From: Podospora bellae-mahoneyi
Taxonomy: Eukaryota > Ascomycota > Sordariomycetes > Sordariales > Podosporaceae
Direction of reading: 5' to 3'
Assembly: GCF_035222275.1 (NCBI RefSeq)
Contig: NC_085881.1
Location: 1,178,001-1,242,000 of the forward strand
Length of the DNA: 64,000 nucleotides
Shown here: positions 1 to 10,913 of the stretch, piece by piece
How the letters are laid out: each line of letters begins with the position of its first letter
Numbering within the stretch: position 1 is the stretch's first letter
The notes under the pieces: generated by a model
What the model was told of the DNA's origin: nothing
Seen by the model: the letters and a program-made list of their open reading frames with translations, nothing else
Databases searched by the model: none
Program-made: the position numbers and the translations under genes

Positions 1-3000
1 GCAGGATGGAGACATACAGCGTACTGGTTCGCCACGGCATGGATCCTTCTGCAGAAGCCGTCAAATTCACCGCGCGAATGATCAAGGAAGCGTTTCCGGG
101 ACTGTACATCCCGCCTGCGTTCTCGCCTACCCCGGAAGAGATGGCTGATTTACAGGAGACTGACCCGAAGTACCCAAAAGGGGAAAGGGACGCACGACCA
201 AATGCAAATGGTCAGAAGTTTCGGGCCAGGAGGCGGCAGATCACTGAGGTTGAGGTTTTCAATGCCCCGTACTACAATCAGAACATTGCTGGCCAGCCTG
301 TCAAGGATACCTTGCGACCTAATCACCTGCGGAGCCACGGGAATGTCGGGCAGAAGAGGCAAGCCCCGGAAGACGGGGCCGGGGCCGGGGCCCAGAGCTC
401 TTCCGCAAAACGGCACAAGTCGAACGGGGGGCATGCGACTCATCCAGAAAACCAAAGCGACTCACTCGTGGATCCCGAGCTTTTCAAAACGTCGCCCCCT
501 CAACAACATTACCCGCTTGGCAACATCAACCACATCGACAGCATTCATAGGCCATCCATCGTTGAAGCCGTCAAGCACTTCCGTCTCTTGCCCACACGGG
601 GCGGCAGCAAGATGCATCACAATGCCCGGCCAAGCAAGTCGCCGACGAAGATACCCGAATCCCTCGGCAGGATCAAGAACCCAGGGTTGAACAGTATGCC
701 GACTTGGTTTTTCAAGAAGGGTTCCTACTTCTACAATCTTAATGCCAATCCCAACCCTGAGCTTGTCGCGCCTACAGTTAAATTCTTGGAGCCCAACGAG
801 AGCCTCGAGGTTGACGATGGAGAGTTTGAAAGTGATGAAGAGGGGACGTCGTGGACTCCCGAGCTTGAGTCGAATGATGGCGAATCTACGGGCACGGATT
901 GCGACGAAATTACTGTGGTGTTGGATGAAGAGGTTGAGAAGCCAAAGGAGTTCACGTTTGCCGAGAGCACTACGCTGACACAAATTGCGGATGGGGTGTG
1001 GCACGAGCACAGCCGAAAGCACTTCAAGAGGCTTGATACCAGCTTCACTGTTGATGGCTATATGCCGACCCGGAAGTGGCAGCTTGAGCAGAACATCCCC
1101 AGAAAGATTGAGACTATGGCGAAGAAGAGCGATTTGATTGCCCATATTGACTGGAAAGACAAAAAGTATGCGCTGTTTTGCACACTTATCGACAAGGTCT
1201 CAGACTGGGAATTGTCCAAGAATGGGTCTACCTTGCTAGAGTCTGGCAGTGTGGCGCCTGATTTCATCATCCTCAACATCACTCCCAAGCATGGAATGAG
1301 CCATATGCCGGTCAAGGCCCGCTTCAACGACCAGAAGCAGTTCACGATGGACACCCTTGATTACCAGGAGCTGGAGTCTGATGACGATCATCAAGAGCTC
1401 TTGCCTGGGGCTTTTGCCCACAGGAAGAAACGTCTTGGCAGGCCTCCCGGTTCCAAGTCGCAGACCACTCGCACTCGCTCTGGGAAGATCAAACTCAAAG
1501 AGATCAAGACCAAGCGCGAGCATACTGGCTTCCCACAGTGCCCAGAGGACTTCCTTAGACAGCCGGGTGACAGGGCCGAGGGGCTGGACTGGTCAAGTGA
1601 GAATGTGCGTCTCGCTACTTACGTTGCCATCGGTACACTACTGGGTGGTACTTCTCGTTCTGTTGATTGGGGCTTGATTATGAGGATATATCCTGAGCAA
1701 ACGTAAGTTCTTTATTTCGTTCTCGAGAGAAAATGTGCTAACAGTTTCACAGTCTCAGTCAATTGCGGCACTACTGGGGTATGCTTAGGAAAGATCGCGC
1801 GTCGAGTATTGTCATATTAACGGCCAAATTTCACAAGAAGTTCCTCAAGGCTTACGAGGAGGAAGAGTTGCCGCCTCTCGACTTTGACGATGTGCTTGCC
1901 TACGACTGGCTTAAGCTCATCAAGTGGACGACCAGACTGGATTGGGAAGAGAAGACGGCGTTGCCCGCCACAAGCCAGGCCCTGGAGGAGAACTTCACCC
2001 TGACTCCCGTTAGGCATGAGGACCGTGAATGGCGCGAGGCTTACTATCACCCCCAGCGATCCGTCTTTAACCGTTTCCAGGACGCCACATCTGAACCGTT
2101 GGCTGTTTCACTGGACAACCAGCCCAAGCCCAAGCTGTCTCAAGATATGATGGTCGCCATGGCCTGGATTCGCTCGCTCTGCGTGACGCCTGTCCAAGAG
2201 AAGCTAGACGAGAAGTTGGTGCAGAAGCGTAACGGCCTCTATCCACACATGAGAGCTGTCGAGATCACGGAGCTGGTGGAGAGAGCCATCGAGCAGCTTC
2301 AGCGCATGCACGTCATCTCCAAGTCTTCCAGGGACTGCAGTAACGGTCGTCAGTGGCGATTCAACACTAGAGTGTTTGAACAGCTTGTCAAGGCGGCCAG
2401 CCAGGAGAAGTTTGAGCAGGCCTATCGGTACAAGAAGAAGCTGGACGAGGCGTTCAGAGCCAAGGGCAAGTCTTCGGTTCGTTTCAAGGCTGACGACAAG
2501 GGCATGACGATGGTGCTTGTTAATATGCAAGCCATGGGCCGGGTTCGCACTGTCATCCTCGACCAGAAGAATGTGCCCATGGGTCATGAGCCCGGGAACT
2601 ATGAAACTAGAAAGTATCCCAAGGAGTACATGCACTTCAAGATGGACATCATTCCCACCGACAAGTATGTTTACGATGACGACGCCGAGCTTGTCGAACT
2701 TCGAGAGAAGATTTTGGCTGCCAAACCGCCTGCTGCGGGGCCGGGAGGGGCGGTTCCGGTCTGGATGACTTGCCACGGCGATCTGAATGTGGACATGTGG
2801 ATCCAGTACCTGAGCGTGGTGGTGATCACGCTGGCTTCACGTGGCAGCATGAGGCCTGACGAGCTGGTCAAGACAGTCAAGCCGGTAATTATGGAGTTCG
2901 AGGCGGAGCTGATCATGGATTGGCTGGAGGGCGTGGGCATGCTCAAGGAGCAGATTGCCGGGATGGCGAGAGGTCTTGGAGAGTGGTGGTGGACTGTGGT

Positions 3001-3133
3001 GGAGGTTTCCAAGGAGGGATTGACTGCTCCTGCTGAGAAGGATAAAGGAAAGGGAAAGGAAGTGGAGCAAAGTGGTGCCGGTAACAAGCCGAGAAAGTCG
3101 TTACCGAGTGGTAGGCCCACGGTTACTGCTTGA
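1..3133 (+). CDS. tfc3: TFIIIC largest subunit (Tfc3/Sfc3-like), C-terminal part, 5'-truncated
   Basis: Partial gene. The reading frame is already open at base 1, so the ATG at 6 is probably internal and the N-terminal half lies upstream. Exons are 1-1702 and 1753-3133. The 50-nt intron has a GTAAGT donor, a GCTAAC branch site (1737-1742) and a CAG acceptor, and joins T to LSQLRHYWG in frame. The segment around the intron (VAIGTLLGG, VDWGLIMR, LRHYWGMLRKD, then LPPLDFDD) matches what I recall of the C-terminal winged-helix region of the B-block-binding TFIIIC subunit. That subunit recruits Pol III machinery to tRNA promoters. Upstream lie a low-complexity acidic region and a basic AT-hook-like RLGRPPGSK (about 1435-1460). 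The tail is Lys-rich and weakly conserved. The family call is good; the exact symbol is by homology only. Confidence 0.75.
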
Positions 3134-3916
3134 GGAAGTTTGAGGGATGATGTTGGAACTTTTGTCATCAGGATACTATGTTGCTCTCCCACTCTGTTTG
3201 TAGTGGATAGAAGAGCTAGGAAATATGGGGGAGGGAACAGCCATGAGAGATGGAAAAGAGGGCTTTTTGTTGGAGGTTGGGCTGGACAGGATTTTCTTCG
3301 TCGGCATTCTTCTTCACTTGTGATACCCCCTGGGACCTCTTAAGGACTGGGACTTTCATTTTGGGCGTTTGTGGAGCATAGGAGAAGGGACATTAGCGGA
3401 TTGGGGGAGTGTGTGTTTCTTGTAGTCATATGTGTAGAATAATGGTTGGTTTTCTGTACTCTGTGTTCTTGTGATGCTTGTGTTGAGGTGAAAGGATGTG
3501 CTGGATGTAAATGTCGACATTTCTCGACTTGCCTTCTTGATACCTATCGACGGCTCTTCTGTCTCCCACCGACCAGAATGGGCTGCTGGTTTGTTGCAAG
3601 ATGAGTGTGCTTAAACTGATATATACCGAGTCTAGGAACCTCGACGGATGCCCTGGGGCGTGCTGACGTCTGTTCACTGTAAAAACCCAAGTTGAACAAA
3701 ATTTGGACATATCAGCAATCAAATTCCCAGTTCCATGTCCTGTCTGTTCCATATTCCACCGGCCAGATCTCACCGCGATGCTATTGTAATTACAAAATAT
3801 CTGTATCAATTCCAACAACTCCGTTCCCTTATTATCCCCCCCCCGCCCACCCCCTGCCCCATCAAAGCAGTTAATTCAACGCCAGTTCCCAAAAATGCAG
3901 TTCCCCCTCCCCATCC
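3134..3916. other. Convergent intergenic region, TFIIIC / E2
   Basis: About 780 bases between two converging genes. It should hold the 3' UTRs of both. I see no conserved reading frame, no tRNA-like B box and no sizeable repeat. A C-rich run begins near 3836, close to the E2 stop codon. Confidence 0.6.
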
Positions 3917-4898
3917 TCAACCAAGCATTACCCTCGCCACAGCCGCAATCAACAACACAGCCACAGCAATAATCAACCTATCCAACCAAACCGGCACTCC
4001 CTCGTCCTGACTTGTATCCCCCCTCCTCGCCTCCGCCAATAACCGCTGCTGCACCCCCCGCACATCAACCCCCGGATGCGGCGTCGGCACCCGTTCAGCA
4101 GGTCTCTCGTTATCAACCGTCCCAAGGGGTGCAGGTGCAGCAACAGTCTGAACAAACCCCTCCGCCAACCTCGCCGTTTCTTCCCCATCACTCTCCGTCT
4201 CCTTTTCCTTCCCCTTTTCCCCCATCTCATCCCTCCACCCCATCTTCAACTCCTCGGGCACCTTTTCTCCTTGCTCCACAACCCCCATCTCCCGACACAT
4301 CTTCACATGCTCCCCCATCACCTCCTCATTCCTCCTCCCCCCCTGCCCAATACTACAACCCACCCCACAAATCCACCCCCTTGACTCCCCGGCCAACCGT
4401 CTCCTCACTTCGCTTCCCGCTTCCAACCCCCCTAATTGCCCCTTGACATCCGTCTCCATAAACGACCGTAACGCAACCAAGGCTGTCCTAATCCCCCAAG
4501 CAGGCTGCCACGTCTCTTCGTGATGGCCGCTGATGCTGAGGCAGATTTCCCTGTTTACTTCGAATCTGCCGGAGGGGGTCAGGAATCGGAAGCTAGGCGG
4601 GCGGAGGGGGTAGGAAGGCGGGAGGTTGATACGGCCGTGGTAGAGCCCGTTCTCGTAGGGGGAGGAGGGGGGGCCTAACAGGGTGAAGTGCCATTCGAAG
4701 AGGTCGGTTTCGAGGGGGGAGGCGAGGAAGAAGGGGGAGGGGTGGTTGGTTAGTTCTTGGGCTTCTTTTACTGCACACACAACGCAAGGAGGGTCAGTGA
4801 CGGGAAAGGGAGAGAGGATTGGGTGGGGGGAAAGACATACAAATGCGGCGGATGGTGGGGGATTTGGAGTTTATTTTGGGGGTTGCTGGGGTCGGCAT
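3917..4898 (-). CDS. Membrane-anchored ubiquitin-conjugating enzyme E2 (UBE2J1/Ubc6-like)
   Basis: Two exons on the minus strand: 4841-4898 (start ATG at 4898) and 3917-4770. The intron has a GTATGT donor and a GTGCAG acceptor. The join gives SPTIRRILKEAQEL, the first helix of the UBC fold. The product is about 303 aa. The UBC domain covers about residues 12-150: FEWHFTLLGPP, the PPSYPLRPPSFRF strand-turn, and ICLSISGHH with catalytic Cys near residue 96, followed by ETWQPAWGIRTAL. These residues match UBE2J1-type non-canonical E2s more closely than yeast Ubc6. A charged, poorly conserved linker follows, then a hydrophobic C-terminal anchor (about 280-300) ending in VARVMLG. This is the tail-anchored layout of ER E2s working in ERAD (family knowledge). 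ER location here is inferred. Confidence 0.88.
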
Positions 4899-5203
4899 GG
4901 TTGAGAATGGTGAGAGGAGGTGTTGATGGGTAGTAGGTGGTGTCGCGTGTGTTGTTGAGAGGGTAATGATATCGCCGTTTGATCAATAGGTGATAGGTAG
5001 GTTAAATAGGATCTCGTCGGTAAGTAAGCAAGTTTCAGTCACCAACACTTGTCGCAAGCTCAAACAAAATGCAACACCTGTCTCCGGCGGCGGCGGTGTA
5101 AAACTCAAAAAGTACCCGTTGTGCAAAAGGAAAAGTTGTGAAGCTCGCAGAGAGTATGACGGAATATCCGTAATAATCTTCTGTCCGAGGATAGGATTGA
5201 GGG

Positions 5204-5204
<1 letters not shown>

Positions 5205-5231
<27 letters not shown>
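5205..5231. repeat. (CAG)9 microsatellite
   Basis: Nine uninterrupted CAG units upstream of the E2 gene. The short frames that read it as Ser or Ala have no other coding features. Confidence 0.9.
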
Positions 5232-5234
<3 letters not shown>

Positions 5235-6060
5235 CAAAGCAGAAGCGGCCAGATTGCAACAACGACCGCCCGATGCCACTAATATTAAATGAACGCTTGT
5301 TACGGAGGGTAGATTCGATTTACTTTCGAAGATTAATTAATAAGATAAAACTTGCGCAGAGGAGAGAAAAAAAGATGATGACTTTATTCACCCCGTTCCT
5401 GTCTCTCCGGTAGAATAGTTGTCAGAAGCAGCTGAGACAAAGCTACTGCTGGCTTTGTTGCTGAACGAATGCGCGGACGGATCTGATTAGGAATAGCGCT
5501 GGTGCGATGGCTTGGCAAGGAGGGAGTGGGTATCTTCGGGAAGGTTGCTCAGCGTTGGTGTCGGGCCGGGGATTGGGAGGGGGATCTCGGAAACATCACC
5601 AGCCCGAGGATATCGGCGAGACTCAACCACCACCTTCTGTCACGCTAAAATGTTTCTCAAAAGGGATGGTCTTAGTAGCCCCAACCCACCTGCAGCATCC
5701 ACCATGCCTGTCGGTTCACCAAGTCAACTTCAACAACAACTCCCAGCTATATTACCACAAGCCACAAAACTACATCACACCCCCCCTACCCTCCCCCCCA
5801 CCATTGTAATTTATTACACCCATTTGTCCCTCTCAGATTTCCCACCCCAAATGTCATGCTGAACAAACGTTCGCTTCGTGCTGCTAGCCCTACAAATATC
5901 AAATGTTAAAAAAATAAATAAAAAAAAGAAAAGAAAAAAAAAGGGGTATCCCATCATCATCCCACGCTTTCCTCCCTGTCTCATAAAAACTTCAACAACG
6001 CCAGACACACAGCAACCACAAACAAACCAAAAAAAAAAAAACATAACGCACACATCTCCT

Positions 6061-6100
6061 TCCCATCCCTTCCCATCCCTTCCCATCTCTTCCCATCCCT
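6061..6100. repeat. 10-bp tandem repeat (TCCCATCCCT)4
   Basis: Four consecutive copies of a decamer, the third with one substitution, just beyond the MAU2 stop codon, probably within or next to its 3' UTR. Confidence 0.9.
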
Positions 6101-6121
6101 CCAAAATATCCCTCCCACCCC

Positions 6122-8943
6122 CTATCTCAACTGCGTCTTCTCATAAGCCTCATTAGCCAACCTCACCCCCTCCCCCCTCGCCCTTCCCGCCTCCCCCACC
6201 CGCCCCTCAATCTCGAAACTCTGCCCCAGCATCCCCTCCGCCACACTCATCCACAACAAATTCCCGCTCTTCCTCGCCTGCGTCGCCCCCGCCTTGGCAC
6301 TCTTCAGCGCCTGCTCCCCCACCACATTCTCAAACAGCTTACACCTCATAATATTCAGCGCCATGCTCAAATACTGCGTATTGTTCAGCTGCTGCGCTCC
6401 CGAAAGCCCCCCCTGGATGTGCCGTTTCGCTTGATTGAGCGACAGCTCCGGTTCAAATGTGCTCGACGCCAACACCAGATTCCAGGCCGTTCTGATTTCA
6501 AGATCGGGATTGTCCTCGCAGATGGGGCGGAGGAGGTCAATCAACTCGGCCGTCTCGGTGCTGTCGCGGTGGTTGGGTTCTTGCATAATGTACACCCTGT
6601 TCAGCGCGGCAAGGATACACAATTCTGTCTCGAGCCGGGAGCCATTCTTGTACGCCCCCGTGGGATCAAGCTCAAAACGGGGGTTCTTCCAGATGGCGAG
6701 CGCTTCGTCCATGTTGGCCATGCCCTGCTGCTGGCAGCCTTCGAGGTAGAAGGTTAAGATATCGACCGAGCTGCCCGGCGAGGGGGACGTGTGGGGTTGC
6801 TCGTGGATGGCATCAAGGCTCTGCTTTACTCTGGCCCAGTCGGTGACTGTGGCTGCCTGAAGCCCAATGAGAATGTGGGTGTAGCAGGTTAGTTCTCTGG
6901 CCCAGTCGTGTTGCCTGAGGGCTTCTGGAAGGGGCTGAGGAGCGATGGAGACTTTGGTGTCGTCAAGGACGCGGAGGCCTTCGTTCCACAACGTTGCGCT
7001 CCGGCCGGGGGTGGTGGCTCTGTAGTGGGCGACGATGCCGTTGAAGACCCAGCTGTGATGGTTGTCAGTCTAGTTGGAACGACTGCAAGAATGACAGGAA
7101 ATCTTACGCTATAGCCCAAGCCTCCTGCTTCCCCAATGTCGACAAGACCAGATAGTCTGCATTTCCCTCTCCCTGCCGCACCACCGCCCTCGTATCGTTA
7201 CTAACCGTCAGCGCCGTATTCGACATCCGGTTGATAGACAACAACACCTCCCCATTCTGAAGCGGCCAGTCCGGCGAGTTCTTGAGCTCTTCCAGCTGTC
7301 TTTGAAGAACAGTCAACTTTTGCGCCGCAACCTGATGTGATTTCTGGTGAAGGCTGCAGGCCAAATCAAGCAGTCGCAACAGTATATCGATCTGTGGTAT
7401 CTGAATAGACGACTCCAACTGTATCTTGGACACCTGGGCAACACACAACTGCACCCGGTTGGCCCAGTCATCCTTCATGGTGGTCATGTGGGCGAACCCT
7501 TCTAACAGCATGGCCATGGCAAAAATCGAATAATCTTTGCGCTGGTTGGCAACCCCGGCAATTTTTCGTAGATTGTCAATCGCGCCGTGTTCGGCTGGAG
7601 ATCCGGCCTGGAGATGGAACGACGCCTTGAGGAACCGGAAAGCATAGATCCAGTGAACATGTTTGTAAGTCCCGCAATCCGAAATGTGCCCCTCAATGAG
7701 CTTGAAAGCAGCTTTGGGATTTCGTTGAAAGAGCGTCTTCATGAGGAGAAACTGGGAGCAGTATTTGAGATCAAGAAATCGGTTCTGGTAGTACCTGTCA
7801 GCGTCTGGTTCCATGCAACGGTAGGCAACATAAACTTACCTTGTCGCAAACAGCTATCCCTCTCGTCAGGGTCGTTTCTGCCTCCATGATGTTGGTCGTT
7901 TCATCAATCAATACGCTGGCATATCGCAAACACAGCCTCGCTTCCAGTCGAGGCCACAACTTGTTCGACTTGAGAGCAACATCCAGACACCCCAAGCCAG
8001 TCGCCACTAATTTGTGGTGGTCCGCTACTTCTGCCTCAGACATGGATTTGGCGACTCTTTGAGACGCCGTGTTTGCCTTCTCGAAACAGTCCTCGGCTAC
8101 AGATATTAAAAGGGGGAGCGTTTCGGTATGTGCCGAGGAACTGGGCGTGGCTGGCGACTTTGCAACTCCTGCTCCAACACTAGGTCGTCTTTGGTCTTTT
8201 GGTATTTTCAGTGAAGGCGCCGCTCGAGAAGGTGGTGGTCGCTCATTGAGCTTTGGGCTATCTTCGGCAAACGGTGTTCGCTGCGGGGGTCTCGCAATCG
8301 GAGGAAGCTGTGATATTTGAGGACTCATCGTTCTCGCGGGAGGCTGCGATGCCGGTGGTACATGACTCGTAGGTCTCGGTATGGCAGGTGATTGCTGAAG
8401 GTAGGACGGGTTGACAAATTGTACGGGAGCGGCCGAGGGGGTGGGTATCGGTGGTTGCGGTGGTTGTGATGGTGAAGGTTGAGTATAGGTCCCATTACTG
8501 TAGTTTACATAGGGCTGCGGCTGTGGCGCACTCGAAGCCGGATAGTATTGGGCAGTCGGGCGCACCGGCGGTTGTGGTTCGTGCTGGCGGTGTTGTTGTG
8601 CCGGTGGTTGCGGGTGCGGGAGCAGAAGTTGCTGCGGTTGCAGTTGTGGTTGCGATTGTGGGTGCTGCTGCTGAGGGAATGCGGGATGGACATATTGATT
8701 GTGTTGGTACTGCTGCTGGTTCCCATTTTGGTATCCATTTGCATATGGGGGATAGGCAGTCTGCGACACGGGTGGCAGACGCGGATGTGGTTGTCCCTGT
8801 GGTTGCGGTAACTGAGGTCGTTGCTGATGCTGTTGCGCCTGGTGTTGCCCGTATGCGTGTTGCTGAGGGTGGAATTGAGGATGCTGCGGTTGATGTCCAC
8901 CACCGTATGCCTGCCCTGGCGGCATCGTGTCTCGATATGTCAT
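6122..8943 (-). CDS. mau2: Cohesin loading factor MAU2/Scc4 (Ssl3)
   Basis: Three exons on the minus strand: 7840-8943, 7108-7784 and 6122-7052, giving about 903 aa. Both introns are 55 nt. For the first, the acceptor at 7785 (TACTACCAG) is chosen over closer AGs because only it keeps phase 0 and joins VCDK to NRFLDLKY. The second joins AIA to WVFNGIVAHY. Residues 1 to about 240 are Gln/Pro-rich low complexity. From about 275 (LLISVAEDCFEKA) the protein is a continuous run of TPR-like helical repeats typical of the cohesin loading factor family. MAU2/Scc4 pairs with NIPBL/Scc2 (Mis4) and helps load cohesin on chromatin (family knowledge). The start could also be the Met seven codons in (MPPGQ). 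The Gln/Pro N-terminus is probably lineage-specific. Confidence 0.85.
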
Positions 8944-9660
8944 CGCATTGGCCAGTTCCCAAAGAGTCTATATCACCCTTTCTTCACCTTTGATTCCGGC
9001 TGGCGGCGCGCTGTCGTGCGCATCGATTGTCGTCGAGTGTCCGTCCTTGGCCTCCAACTCCGAGTCTCGAACAGTCTCCAACACGCGCCGCTGCACATGG
9101 AGGTGGGTGCTGTCATGTGGAGTTCAAGGACCCTTCTGGATGGAACAACTGGACTCCAGCCACTTTCGTTGACAAAAAGCACGGAGATCAAATTGTGGCG
9201 TTCTGGATGTGGCTGGTGTGCCTCACTTCGTACACATGCTCATGTTCCCTTCAATTCAAGATCACAAAGTGACACAAATGTCCGGTGCAATGAGCATGAA
9301 TCACCGGCTTTGTTCCAGAGTTAGCAATCAGCTTATAATAGTATTATGGGATGGACTTCACTGGTACCACTACATGTTCTGTCCGCGGAATGATCGGCAC
9401 TATCTCAATTCTTAAATCACATTTTCAGCGGGCAAACAATGACTCTTGAATCAGCCATATCATGTCACATAGCAGAAGATATCAATTATTGGTTCCACCA
9501 AGGGTAAGTGTGAGGTCGATTCTGGTTTCAATATCTAACGCCCGTCCGGAGGGACTACTGGGGTTTTATATCCTCTCAGCAGCAGGGTATACTCCGAGAA
9601 TCCATCGTGATATCCCTCCACATTTCCACCCTTTTCATCGTCATCAAGACGACGCTACGC
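8944..9660. other. Intergenic region upstream of MAU2
   Basis: About 720 bases between the MAU2 start and the eL36 stop, both on the minus strand. It should hold the MAU2 promoter and the eL36 3' UTR. No supported gene or repeat is seen. Confidence 0.5.
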
Positions 9661-10375
9661 TTAGTGACCAGCGCGGCGAGACTCAGCGATAACACGGTTC
9701 ATGTCCTCGACCTTCGCTTTGGCACGGCCGAAAGTACCGAGCTGGGAAGAGTATGTCAGCAACCGAGAACAGCTTGTAAATAGACTATCAGGGTTCCTAC
9801 CTTCTTCTTGGCGAGCTTACGGGCACGCTTGTCCTTGGAGTTGCGGAGCAATTCAATGATGCGGCGCTCATAGGGAGCGAGACTGTGTTTGCAGTTAGCG
9901 ACCACCCTTCAAGTCCACCAGCACCATACGAGAAAAAGAACATACCCAGCAACCTCCTTGACAAGGTCACGGACGAAGGCAGTGCGCTTGCTAAGGTGAC
10001 CCTTGGTGCGGCTAACGCGGGGCTTGGCGACGCGGGCGGTGGTCTTCTGTGTTCAGGGAAAAACGGTATCGATTAGCCAGGTGTCCATCATCCGCTGTTA
10101 TGCTTCGACATCTCCATGTTCCAGGAGGAAGCAACGCGGAGATCCTCCACGAGGTGAGACAGAAGAGGCTTTATCTTACGTGGCCCTTGTTGAGACCCTG
10201 TGAAGCAAAACGTTAGCATGTTGATTTTTGATACTATTTTCGACATCGCGGGAAAATTCGAGATTGTGAACTGCGACAACCACGAGTCTCGAATTGTCCT
10301 GCAAATGCGAAACTGATGAGCGCATAGACTTACGGTGGCAATGCCAGAGCGGGGAGTCTCCTTGGTAGCGGCCAT
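9661..10375 (-). CDS. rpl36: 60S ribosomal protein eL36
   Basis: Five exons on the minus strand: 10334-10375, 10180-10197, 9946-10046, 9801-9882 and 9661-9741. They total 324 nt, encoding 107 aa. All joins keep frame and have GT-AG ends. The protein starts [14 protein letters not shown] and continues [52 protein letters not shown] and [20 protein letters not shown], ending SRRAGH. This is a full-length eL36, a basic protein of the large subunit. The second exon is only 18 nt (six codons). Four introns in a 324-nt coding sequence fit the intron-rich ribosomal protein genes of filamentous fungi. It is divergent from the ZW10 gene, with about 540 bp between the start codons. Confidence 0.95.
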
Positions 10376-10913
10376 TGTGCTGGTTGATGGCGTGAATGTC
10401 GTCGTGACGTTGAGCGGAGAGGAAAGTGAAATCGGAGAAGTTTTGGAGTTTTGTGTGGTTGAAGTTTTCAGGGCAAAAGTTCGAGTGGAGTCCAAGAGCT
10501 TGGCGGGGACCAGCTGGCAGTCAGCTGAGCGGCTGGTGTCCCACCATCTGTGGCTGCACTTCCCGCAGAGGCTTGGCAATACACAGGGGCCTTCGGAGCT
10601 TGTGAACGTCAGCTTCCAATTGGTGATGAGCTTCAATGACAACTTGGTCCCAAAGGCCGCTCCCAACGTGGGGTTTACAACATAGCAACTACGAAATACA
10701 GACGACTCCACGCCAAATCTCTTGACGAATTCCCCGATATAATACTGTACATCTTTCAACCGCTCGGACTCAATAGAACGACTCCAAATTTCCATATCAG
10801 GCGGAGCCCGGGGATAGGTGGCGTCCACTGTCTGGCGACGTCACTATCAGTACTGCGCATCTTCGTCCACTGCAGCGCAATAGCGAGAGCAGATGCAATA
10901 ACCCCTTCATACC
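10376..10913. promoter_or_regulatory. Divergent promoter region, eL36 / ZW10
   Basis: 538 bases separate the two start codons, so both promoters must lie here. No clear TATA box or known operator was identified, and the open frames crossing it have no family features. The role is inferred from gene orientation. Confidence 0.5.

Larger units (their letters stand above)
4899..6121. other. Intergenic region, E2 promoter to MAU2 3' end
   Basis: About 1.2 kb holding the E2 upstream region and the MAU2 3' side. It contains a (CAG)9 tract and a 10-bp tandem repeat, annotated separately, and an A-rich stretch around 5908-5941. Reading frames here arise from the triplet repeat and show no family resemblance. 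I see no gene. Confidence 0.55.

Noticed and set aside
4012-4446. Pro/Ser-rich plus-strand frame of 144 codons
   Set aside because: Antisense to the E2 linker exon, and its composition is explained by that.
8451-8993. Plus-strand and alternative minus-strand frames over the MAU2 N-terminus
   Set aside because: They are shadows of the Gln/Pro-rich coding sequence read in other frames.
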